DNA of 64,000 bases from Pseudomonas fluvialis. Lineage in GTDB: Bacteria; Pseudomonadota; Gammaproteobacteria; Pseudomonadales; Pseudomonadaceae. The translations under genes and the position numbers were made by a program. This document shows, piece by piece, positions 18,505 through 27,986 of this stretch (positions are counted from its first letter, which is position 1; every line of letters starts with the position of its first letter). A model generated the notes under the pieces. That model worked only from the letters and a program-made list of their open reading frames with translations. It was not told the DNA's origin and made no database searches. The stretch spans positions 40,299 to 104,298 of the forward strand of contig NZ_NMQV01000023.1 in the NCBI RefSeq assembly GCF_002234375.1. Reading direction: 5' to 3'.

Positions 18505-18945
18505 ATGCCAAGGATGTTGATGCTGTGCCTGACTTTTTCCTGCCTCAGCAGCATGAGCGTGGCCCAGGAAATCTATCGCTGGACCGATGCCCAGGGCCGC
18601 GTGCACTTTGGCCAGCGTCCGCAGGCGGCCGACGCCGAGAGAGTGGAGGTGCGTCCGCAGGTGATGGAGCGGGATGCCGCCACCCGTGAGCGTGAGGCAC
18701 GCAGCGAGCGGTTTTTCCGGGCCCGCCAGGAAGAACAGCAGCAACAACGCGAGGAGCAGGCCGAACGCCAGCGACAACGCCTGCACGCGTGCCAGCAGAT
18801 GCGCCGCGAGCTGGTCCGGATCAGCCAGCCGGGGTTGTTCTTCCGCACGGATCAGCAGGGTGAGCGGCAGTTCTACAGTGATGCGCAGATGGCCAAGGCC
18901 CGGCAGCAATTGCAGGCGCGGGTGGCTGAGCAATGCGGCGACTGA
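18505..18945 (+). CDS. DUF4124 domain protein, exported
   Basis: 146 residues with a signal peptide (cleavage after SVAQ region, near residue 21), then the DUF4124 signature EIYRWTDAQGRVHFGQRP. The middle (about residues 60-100) is a Glu/Gln/Arg-rich helix, probably coiled coil. AAGGAA lies 9 bases before the ATG. The family is common in the periplasm of Pseudomonas; its function is unknown. Probably cotranscribed with the lipoprotein gene upstream. Confidence 0.83.
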   Translation: MPRMLMLCLTFSCLSSMSVAQEIYRWTDAQGRVHFGQRPQAADAERVEVRPQVMERDAATREREARSERFFRARQEEQQQQREEQAERQRQRLHACQQMRRELVRISQPGLFFRTDQQGERQFYSDAQMAKARQQLQARVAEQCGD

Positions 18946-19028
18946 GGCGATGAAAGGTCGTGTGCTGGATTGGCTGTGATGGCCGGATGCGACCATACTC
19001 AGGGCTCATCCACTAGCGATCTGCCAGC

Positions 19029-19388
19029 ATGCGCCCGCATCGTCGAATCGAACGGCACCAGTTGCCCTACTACCTGAAGGTGTTCAACCGCATCACCGAC
19101 AGGCCTATGGGCTATATCGGCAATATTTCCCTGGAAGGGCTGATGCTGATCAGCGAGCTGCCCATGCTGGTGGGTGCGCGCTTCGATATGCGCCTGAAGA
19201 TCCCCGGCCATGATGGCCAGTTGCATCTGGTGGATTTCTACGCCACCTGCCAGTGGAGCCGCGAGGATCTCACCCCGGGACATTTCGACTCGGGCTTTGC
19301 CCTGGTCACCGCGCCGGCCGAGTATGTGCAGATGGTCGCAGCGCTGCGTCACTACTTCAGCTTTCGCTGCCTGCCCACCTCGGCCTGA
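19029..19388 (+). CDS. PilZ-domain protein (putative c-di-GMP effector)
   Basis: 119-residue single PilZ domain. It carries the arginine motif near the N-terminus (RRIERHQLPYYLKV) and the NISLEG motif that matches D/N-x-S-x-x-G, so both c-di-GMP contact elements are present. It probably senses c-di-GMP and acts by protein contacts, perhaps on motility, in a region rich in chemoreceptors. It ends 6 bases before the convergent DUF58 stop. The ribosome-binding site is weak, so the exact start is moderately secure. Confidence 0.85.
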   Translation: MRPHRRIERHQLPYYLKVFNRITDRPMGYIGNISLEGLMLISELPMLVGARFDMRLKIPGHDGQLHLVDFYATCQWSREDLTPGHFDSGFALVTAPAEYVQMVAALRHYFSFRCLPTSA

Positions 19389-19393
19389 CGCGT

Positions 19394-20725
19394 TCAGAAT
19401 ACGCCGGCTTTTTTCCACTCCAGATAACGACTGACTAGCTGCGGGCCCAACTGCTGAGGCGTGGCTTCAAGGAGCGGCAGGCCATGGGCCAGCAGGCGTT
19501 CATGCAGGCTGGCGCGTGCGTTGAGGTAGTCCAGTGCTCCGCAATAGCCCAGGGCGTCATTGAGGTTTTCCACCGGTTTGTGGCGCAGGCGGTCGAGCAC
19601 CGGCTCGCGCAGGCTGGCCAGCAGGACGCGATGCCGGCGGTTGAGGCGGCGCATGGCAGCGAGCAGTTCTTCGTCATCCTCGTCGCGCAGGTTGCTGATG
19701 ACCACCACCAGTGCGCGGCGGCGCTGGCGCAACAAGACCTGTTCGACGGCCTGGTTGAAGTCGGCGGGCAGCAGGCTGCTGTGCAGGTCGTAGACGCCAT
19801 TGAGCAGCACGCCCAGCTGCGCATTGCCTTTGTTCGGTGCGATGTAGCGCGGCGTGCTGCTGGCAAAGCTGCACAGACCGACTGCATCGCCCTGGCGCAG
19901 GGCGACGTAACTGAGCAGCAGGCAGGCATTCAGCGCGTGGTCGAAGTGCGCCAGCTCGTCATCGCGGCTATGCATGCGTCGTCCGCAGTCGAGCAGGAAG
20001 AGGATCTGCTGATCGCGCTCATCCTGATATTCGCGAGCAATCGGCGTGCCCTTGCGGGCGGTGGCTTTCCAGTCGATCTGCCGCAGGCTGTCGCCATCGC
20101 GGAACTCACGCAACTGGTGGAACTCCAGGCCCAGCCCACGACGTGGCTTCTGGCGAACGCCAAGGCGGCTCAGCCAGTCGTCTACGGCCATGAGTTCGGC
20201 GCCGTAGAGACGTGCGAAATCCGGATAAACGCGCACCTGGCCAGGGCAGTCCAGACGTCGCCGGGCCAGCCACAGCCCGAGCGGGCTGGGCAGCAGCAGG
20301 TCGGCGCTGGTGAAGTGGAAGTGCCCGCGGCGCAGGGGGCGCAGGCGATAGCTGAACTGGCTGTAGCGCCCCGCTTGCAGTTGTACCTGCTGCGGCATGG
20401 CCTGGCTGTCCATGCCCTCCGGTAGGGCGTCGAACAGCTGTACACGGCATGCCTGGGCCAGACTGTGGTGCAGGGTCAGCTGTACGTCGCTCCAGCGCCC
20501 CAGCGGCAGAGTGCCGGGTAACTGGCGCTGCAGGGTGGGGCTGGGCAGGCGCCATAGCCAGCAGGCATCGAGCAGCGCCACCAACAGTAGGGTGGCCAGC
20601 AGGGCGCCGGTCAGGCTGGCCAGGCGGTCGGCCAGCGGCGCGTGCAGGGCGTGCAGAGTCCCCTGCAGCAGCGCCAGGGCGGCCAGCGTGCCGAGCAGGA
20701 CGAGCAGGCGGCGACTGGGCTTCAC
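19394..20725 (-). CDS. DUF58 (von Willebrand A-like) protein of the MoxR operon
   Basis: 443 residues: two N-terminal membrane helices (about 7-28 and 35-56), a beta-rich middle, the DUF58 hallmark DWKATARKG and then a vWA-like fold. The metal-site motif that is usually DxSxS reads DCGRRM here, so the MIDAS serines are missing. DUF58 proteins partner with MoxR AAA+ ATPases, probably as adaptors or substrates in envelope assembly. Last gene of a six-gene coupled operon; its start overlaps the moxR stop by 4 bases. Confidence 0.88.
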   Translation of the reverse strand: MKPSRRLLVLLGTLAALALLQGTLHALHAPLADRLASLTGALLATLLLVALLDACWLWRLPSPTLQRQLPGTLPLGRWSDVQLTLHHSLAQACRVQLFDALPEGMDSQAMPQQVQLQAGRYSQFSYRLRPLRRGHFHFTSADLLLPSPLGLWLARRRLDCPGQVRVYPDFARLYGAELMAVDDWLSRLGVRQKPRRGLGLEFHQLREFRDGDSLRQIDWKATARKGTPIAREYQDERDQQILFLLDCGRRMHSRDDELAHFDHALNACLLLSYVALRQGDAVGLCSFASSTPRYIAPNKGNAQLGVLLNGVYDLHSSLLPADFNQAVEQVLLRQRRRALVVVISNLRDEDDEELLAAMRRLNRRHRVLLASLREPVLDRLRHKPVENLNDALGYCGALDYLNARASLHERLLAHGLPLLEATPQQLGPQLVSRYLEWKKAGVF

Positions 20726-21789
20726 AGGCGCGGCGCCGCAACCTGGTCGAGGAGCTGGCTGAGCACCTGGTCTACGGACAGACCTTCGATGTCCAGCTCG
20801 GGCGCCAGGCGCACGCGATGGCGCAGTACCGCCAGGGCGCAGCCCTTGATATCGTCGGGAATGACAAAGTCGCCACCGCGCAGCAGCGCACGTGCGCGGC
20901 CGCCACGCACCAGGGCGATTGACGCGCGTGGTCCGGCGCCCAGTGCCAGGCCTGGCCAGCTGCGTGTGCTGCGTGCCAGGCGTACCGCATAGTCGAGTAC
21001 CTGCTCGTCCAGTGGCAGGTCGCTGGCGATCTTTTGCAGTGCCAGCAGGTCACGGGGTTGCAGCAGGCTGCGCAGCGGGTTGACTTCGAGCATGTCGGCC
21101 TTGGCCGAACGGGTGACCTGGCGTACCAGGTTGAGTTCTTCCTCGGCGGCCGGATAGTCCATGCGCAGTTTGAGCATGAAGCGGTCCAGTTCGGCTTCGG
21201 GCAGCGGGTAGGTGCCTTCCTGCTCGATGGGGTTTTGCGTGGCCAGCACCATGAAGGGCTGGGGCACCGCCAGTGGGCGGCCTTCCAGGGTGACCTGGCG
21301 CTCCTGCATGACTTCCAGCAGGGCGGCCTGGGTCTTGGCAGGCGCACGGTTGATCTCATCGGCCAGCAGCAGATGGGTGAACACCGGTCCTTTGCGCAGC
21401 TTGAACTGTTCGCTGGCCTGGTCGTATACGGCATGCCCGGTCACGTCGCTGGGCATCAGGTCCGGGGTGAACTGGATGCGTGCGAACTCGCCGTTGAAAC
21501 AGCGTGCCAGGGCCCGCACCAGCAGGGTCTTGCCCAACCCGGGAACCCCTTCGATGAGCACATGGCCGCCGGCCAGCAGGGCGGTCAGTACGTCCTCGAC
21601 CACCGCCTGCTGGCCGATCAGCGCCTTGTGCAGCTCCTGGCGCAGTGCCTGAGCCAACTGACTGGCACGCTGCCGCTGGCTGCTTGGCGCACTGGCCGGG
21701 GTTGCCGCACTGGCGGCGGGGGGCACGGCGGTGACGGCCGGTGCGGTGTCGTCATGGGACGGGGTGGGCTCTGCGGTATGTTCGCTCAT
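20722..21789 (-). CDS. MoxR-family AAA+ ATPase
   Basis: 355-residue chaperone-type ATPase. The N-terminal ~65 residues are low-complexity Ala/Pro/Thr; then come Walker A GVPGLGKT, Walker B LLLADEINRAPAKTQ, and the sensor/arginine-finger region ATQNPIEQEGTYPLPEAELD typical of MoxR. The start ATG 21789 overlaps the upstream DUF4350 stop by 4 bases; an upstream 46-residue extension seen in the open frame is not credible. MoxR proteins remodel vWA partners, here most likely the DUF58 protein encoded next. Confidence 0.92.
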   Translation of the reverse strand: MSEHTAEPTPSHDDTAPAVTAVPPAASAATPASAPSSQRQRASQLAQALRQELHKALIGQQAVVEDVLTALLAGGHVLIEGVPGLGKTLLVRALARCFNGEFARIQFTPDLMPSDVTGHAVYDQASEQFKLRKGPVFTHLLLADEINRAPAKTQAALLEVMQERQVTLEGRPLAVPQPFMVLATQNPIEQEGTYPLPEAELDRFMLKLRMDYPAAEEELNLVRQVTRSAKADMLEVNPLRSLLQPRDLLALQKIASDLPLDEQVLDYAVRLARSTRSWPGLALGAGPRASIALVRGGRARALLRGGDFVIPDDIKGCALAVLRHRVRLAPELDIEGLSVDQVLSQLLDQVAAPRL

Positions 21790-22964
21790 AGGGCATTCCT
21801 GAGACGTTGCAGGTGGGCAACCTGACGGGTGAAATCGGCGGCGCTCAGCGGCTGCTGGCCGAGCGGGCGCATGGCTTGACTGATGGCGTTGCTGGGAAGA
21901 CGGCTGAGCCGGCCGAGCACCTGCCATTGCTCGGCTACCGGCAGGCGTTCAAAACCGGGCTGGCGATGGCGGGCGCGGCGCTGGATGTCCTGTTGCAGGC
22001 CCTGCAGCAGGCTGTGCTGGCCGGCACGGCGCAGCAGGAAGTCGGCGCTGCCGCGCAGGTGTTCCTCAAGTTGCCGGCGCGTCGGATCTGCGGACGGCAG
22101 CAGCGGACCGAAACGCGGCGCCACATGCCAGAGGCCGGCCCCCAGCAGCAGGGCGAGCAGCAGCAGAGCCAGTGGGAAGTGGCGCAGTAACAGGCTGCCC
22201 AGGCCATCACGCTCGGCGTCGTGGAACAGGGTGACCTGGCTGTCCTGGGTCAGGTACCAGAGCAGCCAGGCATGGTCGTAGCCGCTGATGTTGTCGTTTT
22301 CCCAGATCCAGGCATCGCTGAGCACGCTGACCATGCCCTGGCCGTGGTACAGCTGCAGCAAGTGGGTGGCCGCCGCGCTGTTGGCCCAGGCATGGGCGCG
22401 GTTCTGGCTGTCGTACAGGTGAAACTCGTCGTCGAAGGCAATATAGGCCGGCGCCTTTTCGTTCTGCAGGTACAGGCGGGTCAGTTCGGGATGTGGGTTG
22501 TCGCGTGGCGCCGAGCTGTCCTCGCTGTGCTCTTCGGGCAGTTCCTCGGTACGGTATTGTTGGATACCCAGGGCGTCCAGCAGCGGATCGTCACTGGCCT
22601 GGCGCTCCTCGTCATACAGGGCTTCGGCCACGAACAGCAGGTGACCGCCACGGGCTGCCCAGTCGAGCAGGCGCTTTTGCTGGGTCGGGCTGAGCTTGTT
22701 GCGCCCCCCCAGCACCAGCAGGCTATGGCCCATGGCTGGCAGGTCGTGCAAGGTGGAGAAGTTGGCAGCGCGCTGCACGGGAATCTGCTGCAGACGCAGG
22801 AAGTGTTCCGCGGCCAGGTAGGGGTTGCGTCGGGCTTCCGGGCTGGGGCCGTGCTTGACGGTGCTCTGGTAGTGTTGTAGCTGTTCGAAGAGGTAGCCAC
22901 CCAGGCCCACTAGAGCCAGTAACAGCAGGCCGCCGAGCAGCCACTGGCGTTGCCGCGTAGTCAT
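21786..22964 (-). CDS. DUF4350 membrane protein of the MoxR operon
   Basis: 392 residues: an N-terminal membrane helix (about 8-28), a periplasmic domain with a glutamine-amidotransferase-like Rossmann pattern (HSLLVLGGRNKLSPTQQ, WAARGGHLLFVAEA), a second helix (about 270-290) and a C-terminal cytosolic helical part. This layout matches DUF4350. Starts at ATG 22964 with a 4-base overlap to the upstream DUF4129 gene. Its exact role is unknown; context says it is part of the MoxR complex. Confidence 0.82.
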   Translation of the reverse strand: MTTRQRQWLLGGLLLLALVGLGGYLFEQLQHYQSTVKHGPSPEARRNPYLAAEHFLRLQQIPVQRAANFSTLHDLPAMGHSLLVLGGRNKLSPTQQKRLLDWAARGGHLLFVAEALYDEERQASDDPLLDALGIQQYRTEELPEEHSEDSSAPRDNPHPELTRLYLQNEKAPAYIAFDDEFHLYDSQNRAHAWANSAAATHLLQLYHGQGMVSVLSDAWIWENDNISGYDHAWLLWYLTQDSQVTLFHDAERDGLGSLLLRHFPLALLLLALLLGAGLWHVAPRFGPLLPSADPTRRQLEEHLRGSADFLLRRAGQHSLLQGLQQDIQRRARHRQPGFERLPVAEQWQVLGRLSRLPSNAISQAMRPLGQQPLSAADFTRQVAHLQRLRNAL

Positions 22965-24529
22965 GGGCGGGGCTCCGTGGTGAACAGCTGGCGCCACTGT
23001 GCACAGAGTGCCTGGCAGCTGTCTGCAGGGGGCAGGCGGTGGCCGTAAGCCAGTTGTAGCCAGTGCGTGGTGAGCTGCTGGCAAAACTGGCTGAGCGGCT
23101 CATGCTGCTGGCGCTGCACCAGGGCCAGTACCTCGCCTTCGGTGTGCGACGCCTTGAGCGGCAACTGCCGCTCATGCAGCAGATGACTGAGCAAGGCGCG
23201 ATACAGCAGGCTGAGGGCGGCGCGCGGTTGTTCTGTCCACAACGCCAGTACGGCGCCGGGAATGTCCTGCGGCAGGCTTTGTGGGCTGACTTCCAGACCG
23301 AACAATTGGCTGGGCGGGACTTCCGCCGGACTGCGGCGTGGCAGTCGCAAACGGCTGCCGAAGGCCTGCAGCCATTGTCGGTAGCGCCAGGCCAGCCATA
23401 CCAGCAAGCCAAGGCACAGGCCCCAGAGCAGGCTCTCCACCACAAGGGCCAGGCCGCTGCTGCGCTCCCACCAGTCGAATAAGGCCTTGAGTCGCTCGGC
23501 CCAGGCTTTTATGCGTTCTTCGTCCAGTTCCTGGGGGTCGCCAAGACGCCAGCGGGTGACCTGTTCGGTGTGTTCGAAGGGCGGTTCGGCCAGCAGCCCG
23601 GCAATGGCATAACGGGCACTGTCGCTGTCCAGGTGCTGCAGCTGCAGGCGTGGCGCATCGGGGTGGTCGGCTGCCAGCTGCTCGGGCTGGCACTGCACGG
23701 GCATGTCGTCGGCCAGTGCCGGGGCCGGCCATTGGCTGAGCAACAGGCCGGCGAGCAATAGCAGGGCATAGGCGCTGCCGGTGACGCGCTGGCGCAGGCG
23801 ACGCAGCACCAGTTCAATATCCCAGGCTTCCAGTTCGCTGCGGCGGTTGAGGTACAGGGTGAAGCCACAGGCTGCATACACCGGTCCCCAGATCACCAGC
23901 AACAGGCCGTAGAGCAGGTTGGACAGGTGCTCCAGCCATAGCCACTGATGGCTATCCGGGTTGATCAGGCTTTCCCAGCTCCAGTCGATCTCCACCTGCA
24001 TCGGCAACATCAGGTAGAGCAGGGCGAACAGACCGAACAGCAGGGCCATTTCCACGTGTACGCCTACCAGGGTCAGCCAGGTAGCGCCGGCGGTGCCTTT
24101 CTGGCCGAGCACCACCAGGCGCTGGCTGCGCGCTTGGCCGGCCAGGCCTTCGAGTTGCAGAACGGGCAGATCGAAGCTGCGCGTCATGCTCAGGCGTCGC
24201 CAGGTCAGGCTGGCCAGCAACTGCGGTTTGAGCAGGCCCGGCAAGGCGCGCAAGCTGGCCGACAGGCTGGGGGTATGGCCGAACAGTGCCTGCGAGAGGA
24301 TATACAGCGGTAGGCGTTCGTAGGCTGGCTTGAGCAACCAGAAGATCAGCACCGCTATGCTGGGGTAAGACCACAGCAAGGCGCTGAGCAGGCCGAGCAG
24401 TGGCAGGGTGATGATCGCCCAACTGGCCATTAGCAGGCCGGCGTGACGGCGTGCCAGGCGTATGCCCAGGTCCATGGCTTCCCACTGGCTGCGTGGGCGG
24501 ATGACCACCGTGGCGTCAGTCAGGCGCAT
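22961..24529 (-). CDS. DUF4129 multi-pass membrane protein of the MoxR operon
   Basis: 522 residues with several hydrophobic helices in the first 260 residues, a periplasmic segment (about 275-350), another membrane helix (about 355-375) and a C-terminal DUF4129-type domain (ALSLLYRALLSHLLHERQL ... WLQLAYGHRLP). DUF4129 is found with MoxR/DUF58 in many bacteria and in some transglutaminase-like proteins. It overlaps spoIIM by 14 bases and the DUF4350 gene by 4. Function unknown. Confidence 0.82.
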   Translation of the reverse strand: MRLTDATVVIRPRSQWEAMDLGIRLARRHAGLLMASWAIITLPLLGLLSALLWSYPSIAVLIFWLLKPAYERLPLYILSQALFGHTPSLSASLRALPGLLKPQLLASLTWRRLSMTRSFDLPVLQLEGLAGQARSQRLVVLGQKGTAGATWLTLVGVHVEMALLFGLFALLYLMLPMQVEIDWSWESLINPDSHQWLWLEHLSNLLYGLLLVIWGPVYAACGFTLYLNRRSELEAWDIELVLRRLRQRVTGSAYALLLLAGLLLSQWPAPALADDMPVQCQPEQLAADHPDAPRLQLQHLDSDSARYAIAGLLAEPPFEHTEQVTRWRLGDPQELDEERIKAWAERLKALFDWWERSSGLALVVESLLWGLCLGLLVWLAWRYRQWLQAFGSRLRLPRRSPAEVPPSQLFGLEVSPQSLPQDIPGAVLALWTEQPRAALSLLYRALLSHLLHERQLPLKASHTEGEVLALVQRQQHEPLSQFCQQLTTHWLQLAYGHRLPPADSCQALCAQWRQLFTTEPRP

Positions 24530-25496
24530 GGGTACCTCGTCCGACAGCCAGGAAATAGATAGCGACCAGCAGCCAGAGCGCCGCGCCTACCCAGTACTTG
24601 AGCGAGCTGCTGGCCAGGGTCATGGATGACCAGTAGGCTTCGACGAAGGCGGCGATCAGCAACATGATGATCACACCGGCCACTAGCTTTACAGCCTGCG
24701 CAGCTGCCAGACGCAAGGCTTCACTGCGTGCATGGCGGCCGGGGGCGATCAGTGCCCAGCCCAGTTGCAGGCCTGCCGCCCCGGCCAGGGTAATGGCGGT
24801 CAGTTCGAAGGCACCGTGGCCGATGACGAACGACCAGAAGGTGTCGTGATAGCCAATGCGCGTCAGGTGGCCGGCTACCGCACCAATCATCAGACCGTTG
24901 AATAACAGAAAGAACAGGCTGCCCAGCCCGAACAGCAGGCCGCTGGCAAAGGTCTGAAAGGCAATGCCGATGTTGTTCATGATGTAGTGGCCGAACATCA
25001 TCCAGTCATCATTGCTGTCGCGTTCGGCCAGCTTGCCGATACGTCGTGCGGCCGGGTCGTACATCTGTTCCATGTCGCTGACCTGGCTGGGCTCCATGAT
25101 GCTGTACACCAGCTCGGGATGGCTGTACACCAGGCCACCCATCAGCAGCAGGCTGCCATAGAACAGCAGGCTGGCCAGTAGCACGCTACGCCATTGCTGG
25201 CGCACCAGGCGGGGAAAGCCCTGCAGCAGGAAACCGGCCAATTGCCCGGGGAGGCTGCTGCGGTGCCGATAGAACTGGCGGTGGCCGCGCAATGCCAGGC
25301 GTTGCAGGTGGTCGATCAGGTGGCTGCTGTAGCCGCGCGCCTGGGCCAGTGCCAGGTGCTGGCAGATCTGGCGGTAGGCACTGGCGAAAGAGCGATGTGC
25401 GGGGTCGCAGGCCTGGCTTTTTTCCAGGCTTTCAAGCTGCAGCGCGAAGGCGTGCCAGTGCGCCTGGTAGCGTTGTTCAAACTGCGTCTGCTTCAT
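24516..25496 (-). CDS. SpoIIM (stage II sporulation protein M) family membrane protein
   Basis: 326 residues. A charged N-terminal helical part (about 1-105) is followed by five or so membrane helices; the family markers are NNIGIAFQTFASG and GHGAFELTAI. In Bacillus SpoIIM works in forespore engulfment, but Gram-negative members occur with MoxR and RDD genes in non-sporulating bacteria, so sporulation is not implied. Overlaps the RDD gene stop by 4 bases and the DUF4129 start by 14. Confidence 0.87.
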   Translation of the reverse strand: MKQTQFEQRYQAHWHAFALQLESLEKSQACDPAHRSFASAYRQICQHLALAQARGYSSHLIDHLQRLALRGHRQFYRHRSSLPGQLAGFLLQGFPRLVRQQWRSVLLASLLFYGSLLLMGGLVYSHPELVYSIMEPSQVSDMEQMYDPAARRIGKLAERDSNDDWMMFGHYIMNNIGIAFQTFASGLLFGLGSLFFLLFNGLMIGAVAGHLTRIGYHDTFWSFVIGHGAFELTAITLAGAAGLQLGWALIAPGRHARSEALRLAAAQAVKLVAGVIIMLLIAAFVEAYWSSMTLASSSLKYWVGAALWLLVAIYFLAVGRGTHAPD

Positions 25497-26260
25497 GACG
25501 GGGTGTCCAGCGCCGGGCCCAGTAAGCCATGGGCGATGCCATAGAGTGCCTGCTCACTGGCGGCGGGGTCGGCGTCATCGAAGAGTGGCGAGACGATGGT
25601 CGCCAGCTCCTGGCGTCTGGCTGTGGATAACTGCTCATGCCGCTCGGCAAAGGCGATGAGTGCCCGTTGCTCGTCCAGGTGCAGGGGCAGAGGCGGACGT
25701 TGCGGGATAGCTTCGGGGAGTGGTGGCCGGCTGAACAGGGTGGTTTCGCGATAGACCACCAAGGTGCCTGCGGCGATGTCGCCGAGCCGTTTGAACGCCG
25801 GATGGTTCAGGCAGCTGAGTAAGCCCAGGGTATAACCGAACGGCAGAATGTCGACGAAGCGCAGCAGATTGCGCAACAGGGAGGCACTCCAGCCCACGGG
25901 TGTTCCATCATCGTGCACCACACTCAAGCCCATCCAGTATTTGCCGGGGGTGCGTCCCTGGTTGAGTACTTCAAACAGCACCATGTACCACCAGGTGATC
26001 AGGAAGGTCAGGATCAGCCCGAGGCCGGTGCCGAAGCGGCCAAGAAAGGCCAGCAGGGTGAATAGCAGCAGCAGGGTCAACACGCGGATCAGCAGGTCGA
26101 TGGTATAGGCCAGTGCGCGCGGCACGATACCGGCCGGACGCAGCTGCAGGTCGATGCCTTCCGGGGTCTCCACCTGATAGCAGCTGTCCAGGGCAGGCTG
26201 TGCCGCGGCGGCGGGAGGCGCGAAGGTCTGGCTCAAGCCGCAACCCCTGTTGCAGGGCAT
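25493..26260 (-). CDS. RDD-family membrane protein, first gene of the MoxR operon
   Basis: 255 residues with the RDD signature PRALAYTIDLLIRVL, the second motif GRTPGKYWMGLSVV, and LLRFVDILPFGYTLGLL. Two or three membrane helices, then a cytosolic C-terminal tail. The start is uncertain: ATG 26260 has a weak ribosome-binding site, and a TTG ten codons inside follows a GGGG run. First gene of the coupled six-gene set; divergent from sbcB. Confidence 0.82.
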   Translation of the reverse strand: MPCNRGCGLSQTFAPPAAAAQPALDSCYQVETPEGIDLQLRPAGIVPRALAYTIDLLIRVLTLLLLFTLLAFLGRFGTGLGLILTFLITWWYMVLFEVLNQGRTPGKYWMGLSVVHDDGTPVGWSASLLRNLLRFVDILPFGYTLGLLSCLNHPAFKRLGDIAAGTLVVYRETTLFSRPPLPEAIPQRPPLPLHLDEQRALIAFAERHEQLSTARRQELATIVSPLFDDADPAASEQALYGIAHGLLGPALDTPS

Positions 26261-26495
26261 GCCATCAGGCAGCTGGGCAGGTAGGGGGTGAGCATGCCGA
26301 CCATCCTTAGGCGCGTGCAGGTGAGAATGAGCCGTGCATGCTAATCAGCCATTGCCCGACCGGCAAGCGCTGGTCGGGTAAACTGCGTAGTGGAGCCGCT
26401 GGTCGGTGGGCAGTCTACACTGCGCGCTGGTGTGTCCGGGCCAGGCCAGGGTGGCGTAACGACGGACAGGCGGGCAATAGACCTATGGAGTGCAT

Positions 26496-27932
26496 GTGAC
26501 TTCCAGTATTTTCTGGTACGACTTCGAAACCACCGGGATCGATCCGCGCAGTGACCGCCCTTTGCAGGTGGCCGGGATACGTACCGATGAACAACTCAAT
26601 GAGATCGGCGAGCCGTTCAATCTCTACTGCAAGTTGTCCGAGGATATCCTGCCGCATCCGCAGGCCTGCCTGGTCACCGGCATTACCCCGCAGCGTCTGG
26701 CCGAGCAGGGCGTTGCCGAGGTGGAGTTCATGCAGCGCCTCGAGCAGCAGATGGTCCAGCCGGGGACCTGTACGGCAGGCTACAACAGCCTGCGTTTTGA
26801 TGACGAAGTCGCCCGTTTCAGCTTCTGGCGCAACTTTATCGACCCCTATGCCCGTGAGTGGCAGGGTGGTAACAGTCGCTGGGATCTCATCGACCTGTTG
26901 CGCACGGCGTATGCCTTGCGCCCGGAAGGATTGGTCTGGCCGCAGCAGGACGGGCAGGTCAGCCTGCGCCTGGAACTGCTGACCGCTGCCAATGGTATCG
27001 AACATGGCCAGGCCCACGATGCGCTGGCCGATGTGCGTGCGACCATCGCCTTGGCCCGCCTGCTACGGGAGCGTCAGCCGCGCTTGTACCAGTACCTGTA
27101 CGACTTGCGTCGCAAGAATGCCGTGCAGGCGCAGGTCCGTTTGTTGCAGCCGCTGCTCCATGTGTCCGGACGCTTTGCCGCCAGTCGTCACTACCTGGCG
27201 GTGGTGTTGCCGCTGGCCTGGCATCCGCACAATCGCAATGCGCTGATCGTCTGTGACCTGCATCAGGACCCCCGGCCCTTGCTGGAACTGGATGCGGAAA
27301 GCCTGCGCCAGCGCCTGTATCGCCGGCATAGCGAACTGGCTGCCGACGAGTTGCCGGTGCCCTTGAAACTGGTGCATATCAACCGTTGCCCGGTGCTGGC
27401 ACCGCTGAATGTGCTGGGTGACAGCGATTGCCAGCGGCTCGGTCTGGACCTGGCTGATCTGCAACAGCGCGGCCGGCAACTGGCCGAGCAGCGTGCGCTA
27501 TGGCAGGACAAGCTGGCGGCGCTGTACGCCGAGGAGCCCGGTTTTGCGCCGGCAGATGTCGAGCAGCAGCTCTACGCCGGCTTTCTCGGTGAGCGTGACC
27601 GGCGCCTGGTGCAGCAGGTGCGCGAGGCCAGTGCTGAACAGTTGGCACAGGGTGACTGGTTGTTCGATGACGCGCGTTTGGGCGAGTTGCTGTTTCGTTA
27701 CCGCGCGCGCAACTTTCCGGATAGCCTGTCGCAGGCCGAACGGCAGCGCTGGCGGCAATTTTGCCGGCAGCGTCTGAGTGATCCGCAATACGCCGCGCCA
27801 AATACCTCGGAACAGTTTGAACGGGCGATGGCGCAGGCGATGGCGCAGGCGGGGGACGCCCAGTATCGCTTGCTGGCTGAGTGGCAACGCTATGCGCAGG
27901 ACTTGCAGGCGCAACTGGCGCAGCCGGATTAA
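26496..27932 (+). CDS. sbcB: Exodeoxyribonuclease I (SbcB)
   Basis: 3'-5' single-strand DNA exonuclease used in mismatch repair and recombination. 478 residues with the DEDD exonuclease motif WYDFETTG at the N-terminus, GYNSLRFDDE, and AHDALADVRATIALARLL. I choose GTG 26496 because GGAG lies 5 bases upstream and the product then begins MTSSIFWYD; another GTG two codons earlier is possible. A bidirectional terminator follows. Divergent from the MoxR operon and convergent with mvaT. Confidence 0.95.
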   Translation: MTSSIFWYDFETTGIDPRSDRPLQVAGIRTDEQLNEIGEPFNLYCKLSEDILPHPQACLVTGITPQRLAEQGVAEVEFMQRLEQQMVQPGTCTAGYNSLRFDDEVARFSFWRNFIDPYAREWQGGNSRWDLIDLLRTAYALRPEGLVWPQQDGQVSLRLELLTAANGIEHGQAHDALADVRATIALARLLRERQPRLYQYLYDLRRKNAVQAQVRLLQPLLHVSGRFAASRHYLAVVLPLAWHPHNRNALIVCDLHQDPRPLLELDAESLRQRLYRRHSELAADELPVPLKLVHINRCPVLAPLNVLGDSDCQRLGLDLADLQQRGRQLAEQRALWQDKLAALYAEEPGFAPADVEQQLYAGFLGERDRRLVQQVREASAEQLAQGDWLFDDARLGELLFRYRARNFPDSLSQAERQRWRQFCRQRLSDPQYAAPNTSEQFERAMAQAMAQAGDAQYRLLAEWQRYAQDLQAQLAQPD

Positions 27933-27943
27933 TCGCGGATATA

Positions 27944-27972
27944 AAAAATCCCCTGACCAGCAGGGGATTTTT
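27944..27972. terminator. Bidirectional terminator between sbcB and mvaT
   Basis: 12-bp stem AAAAATCCCCTG / CAGGGGATTTTT around a 5-base loop. A-run on one side and T-run on the other, so it serves both convergent genes. Confidence 0.92.
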
Positions 27973-27986
27973 CAATACGACTGAAT

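Noticed and set aside
26355..26378. CCCGACC/GGTCGGG hairpin between the RDD and sbcB genes
   Set aside because: Short stem with a 10-base loop and no T-run, in a divergent region; not enough to call a terminator or operator.
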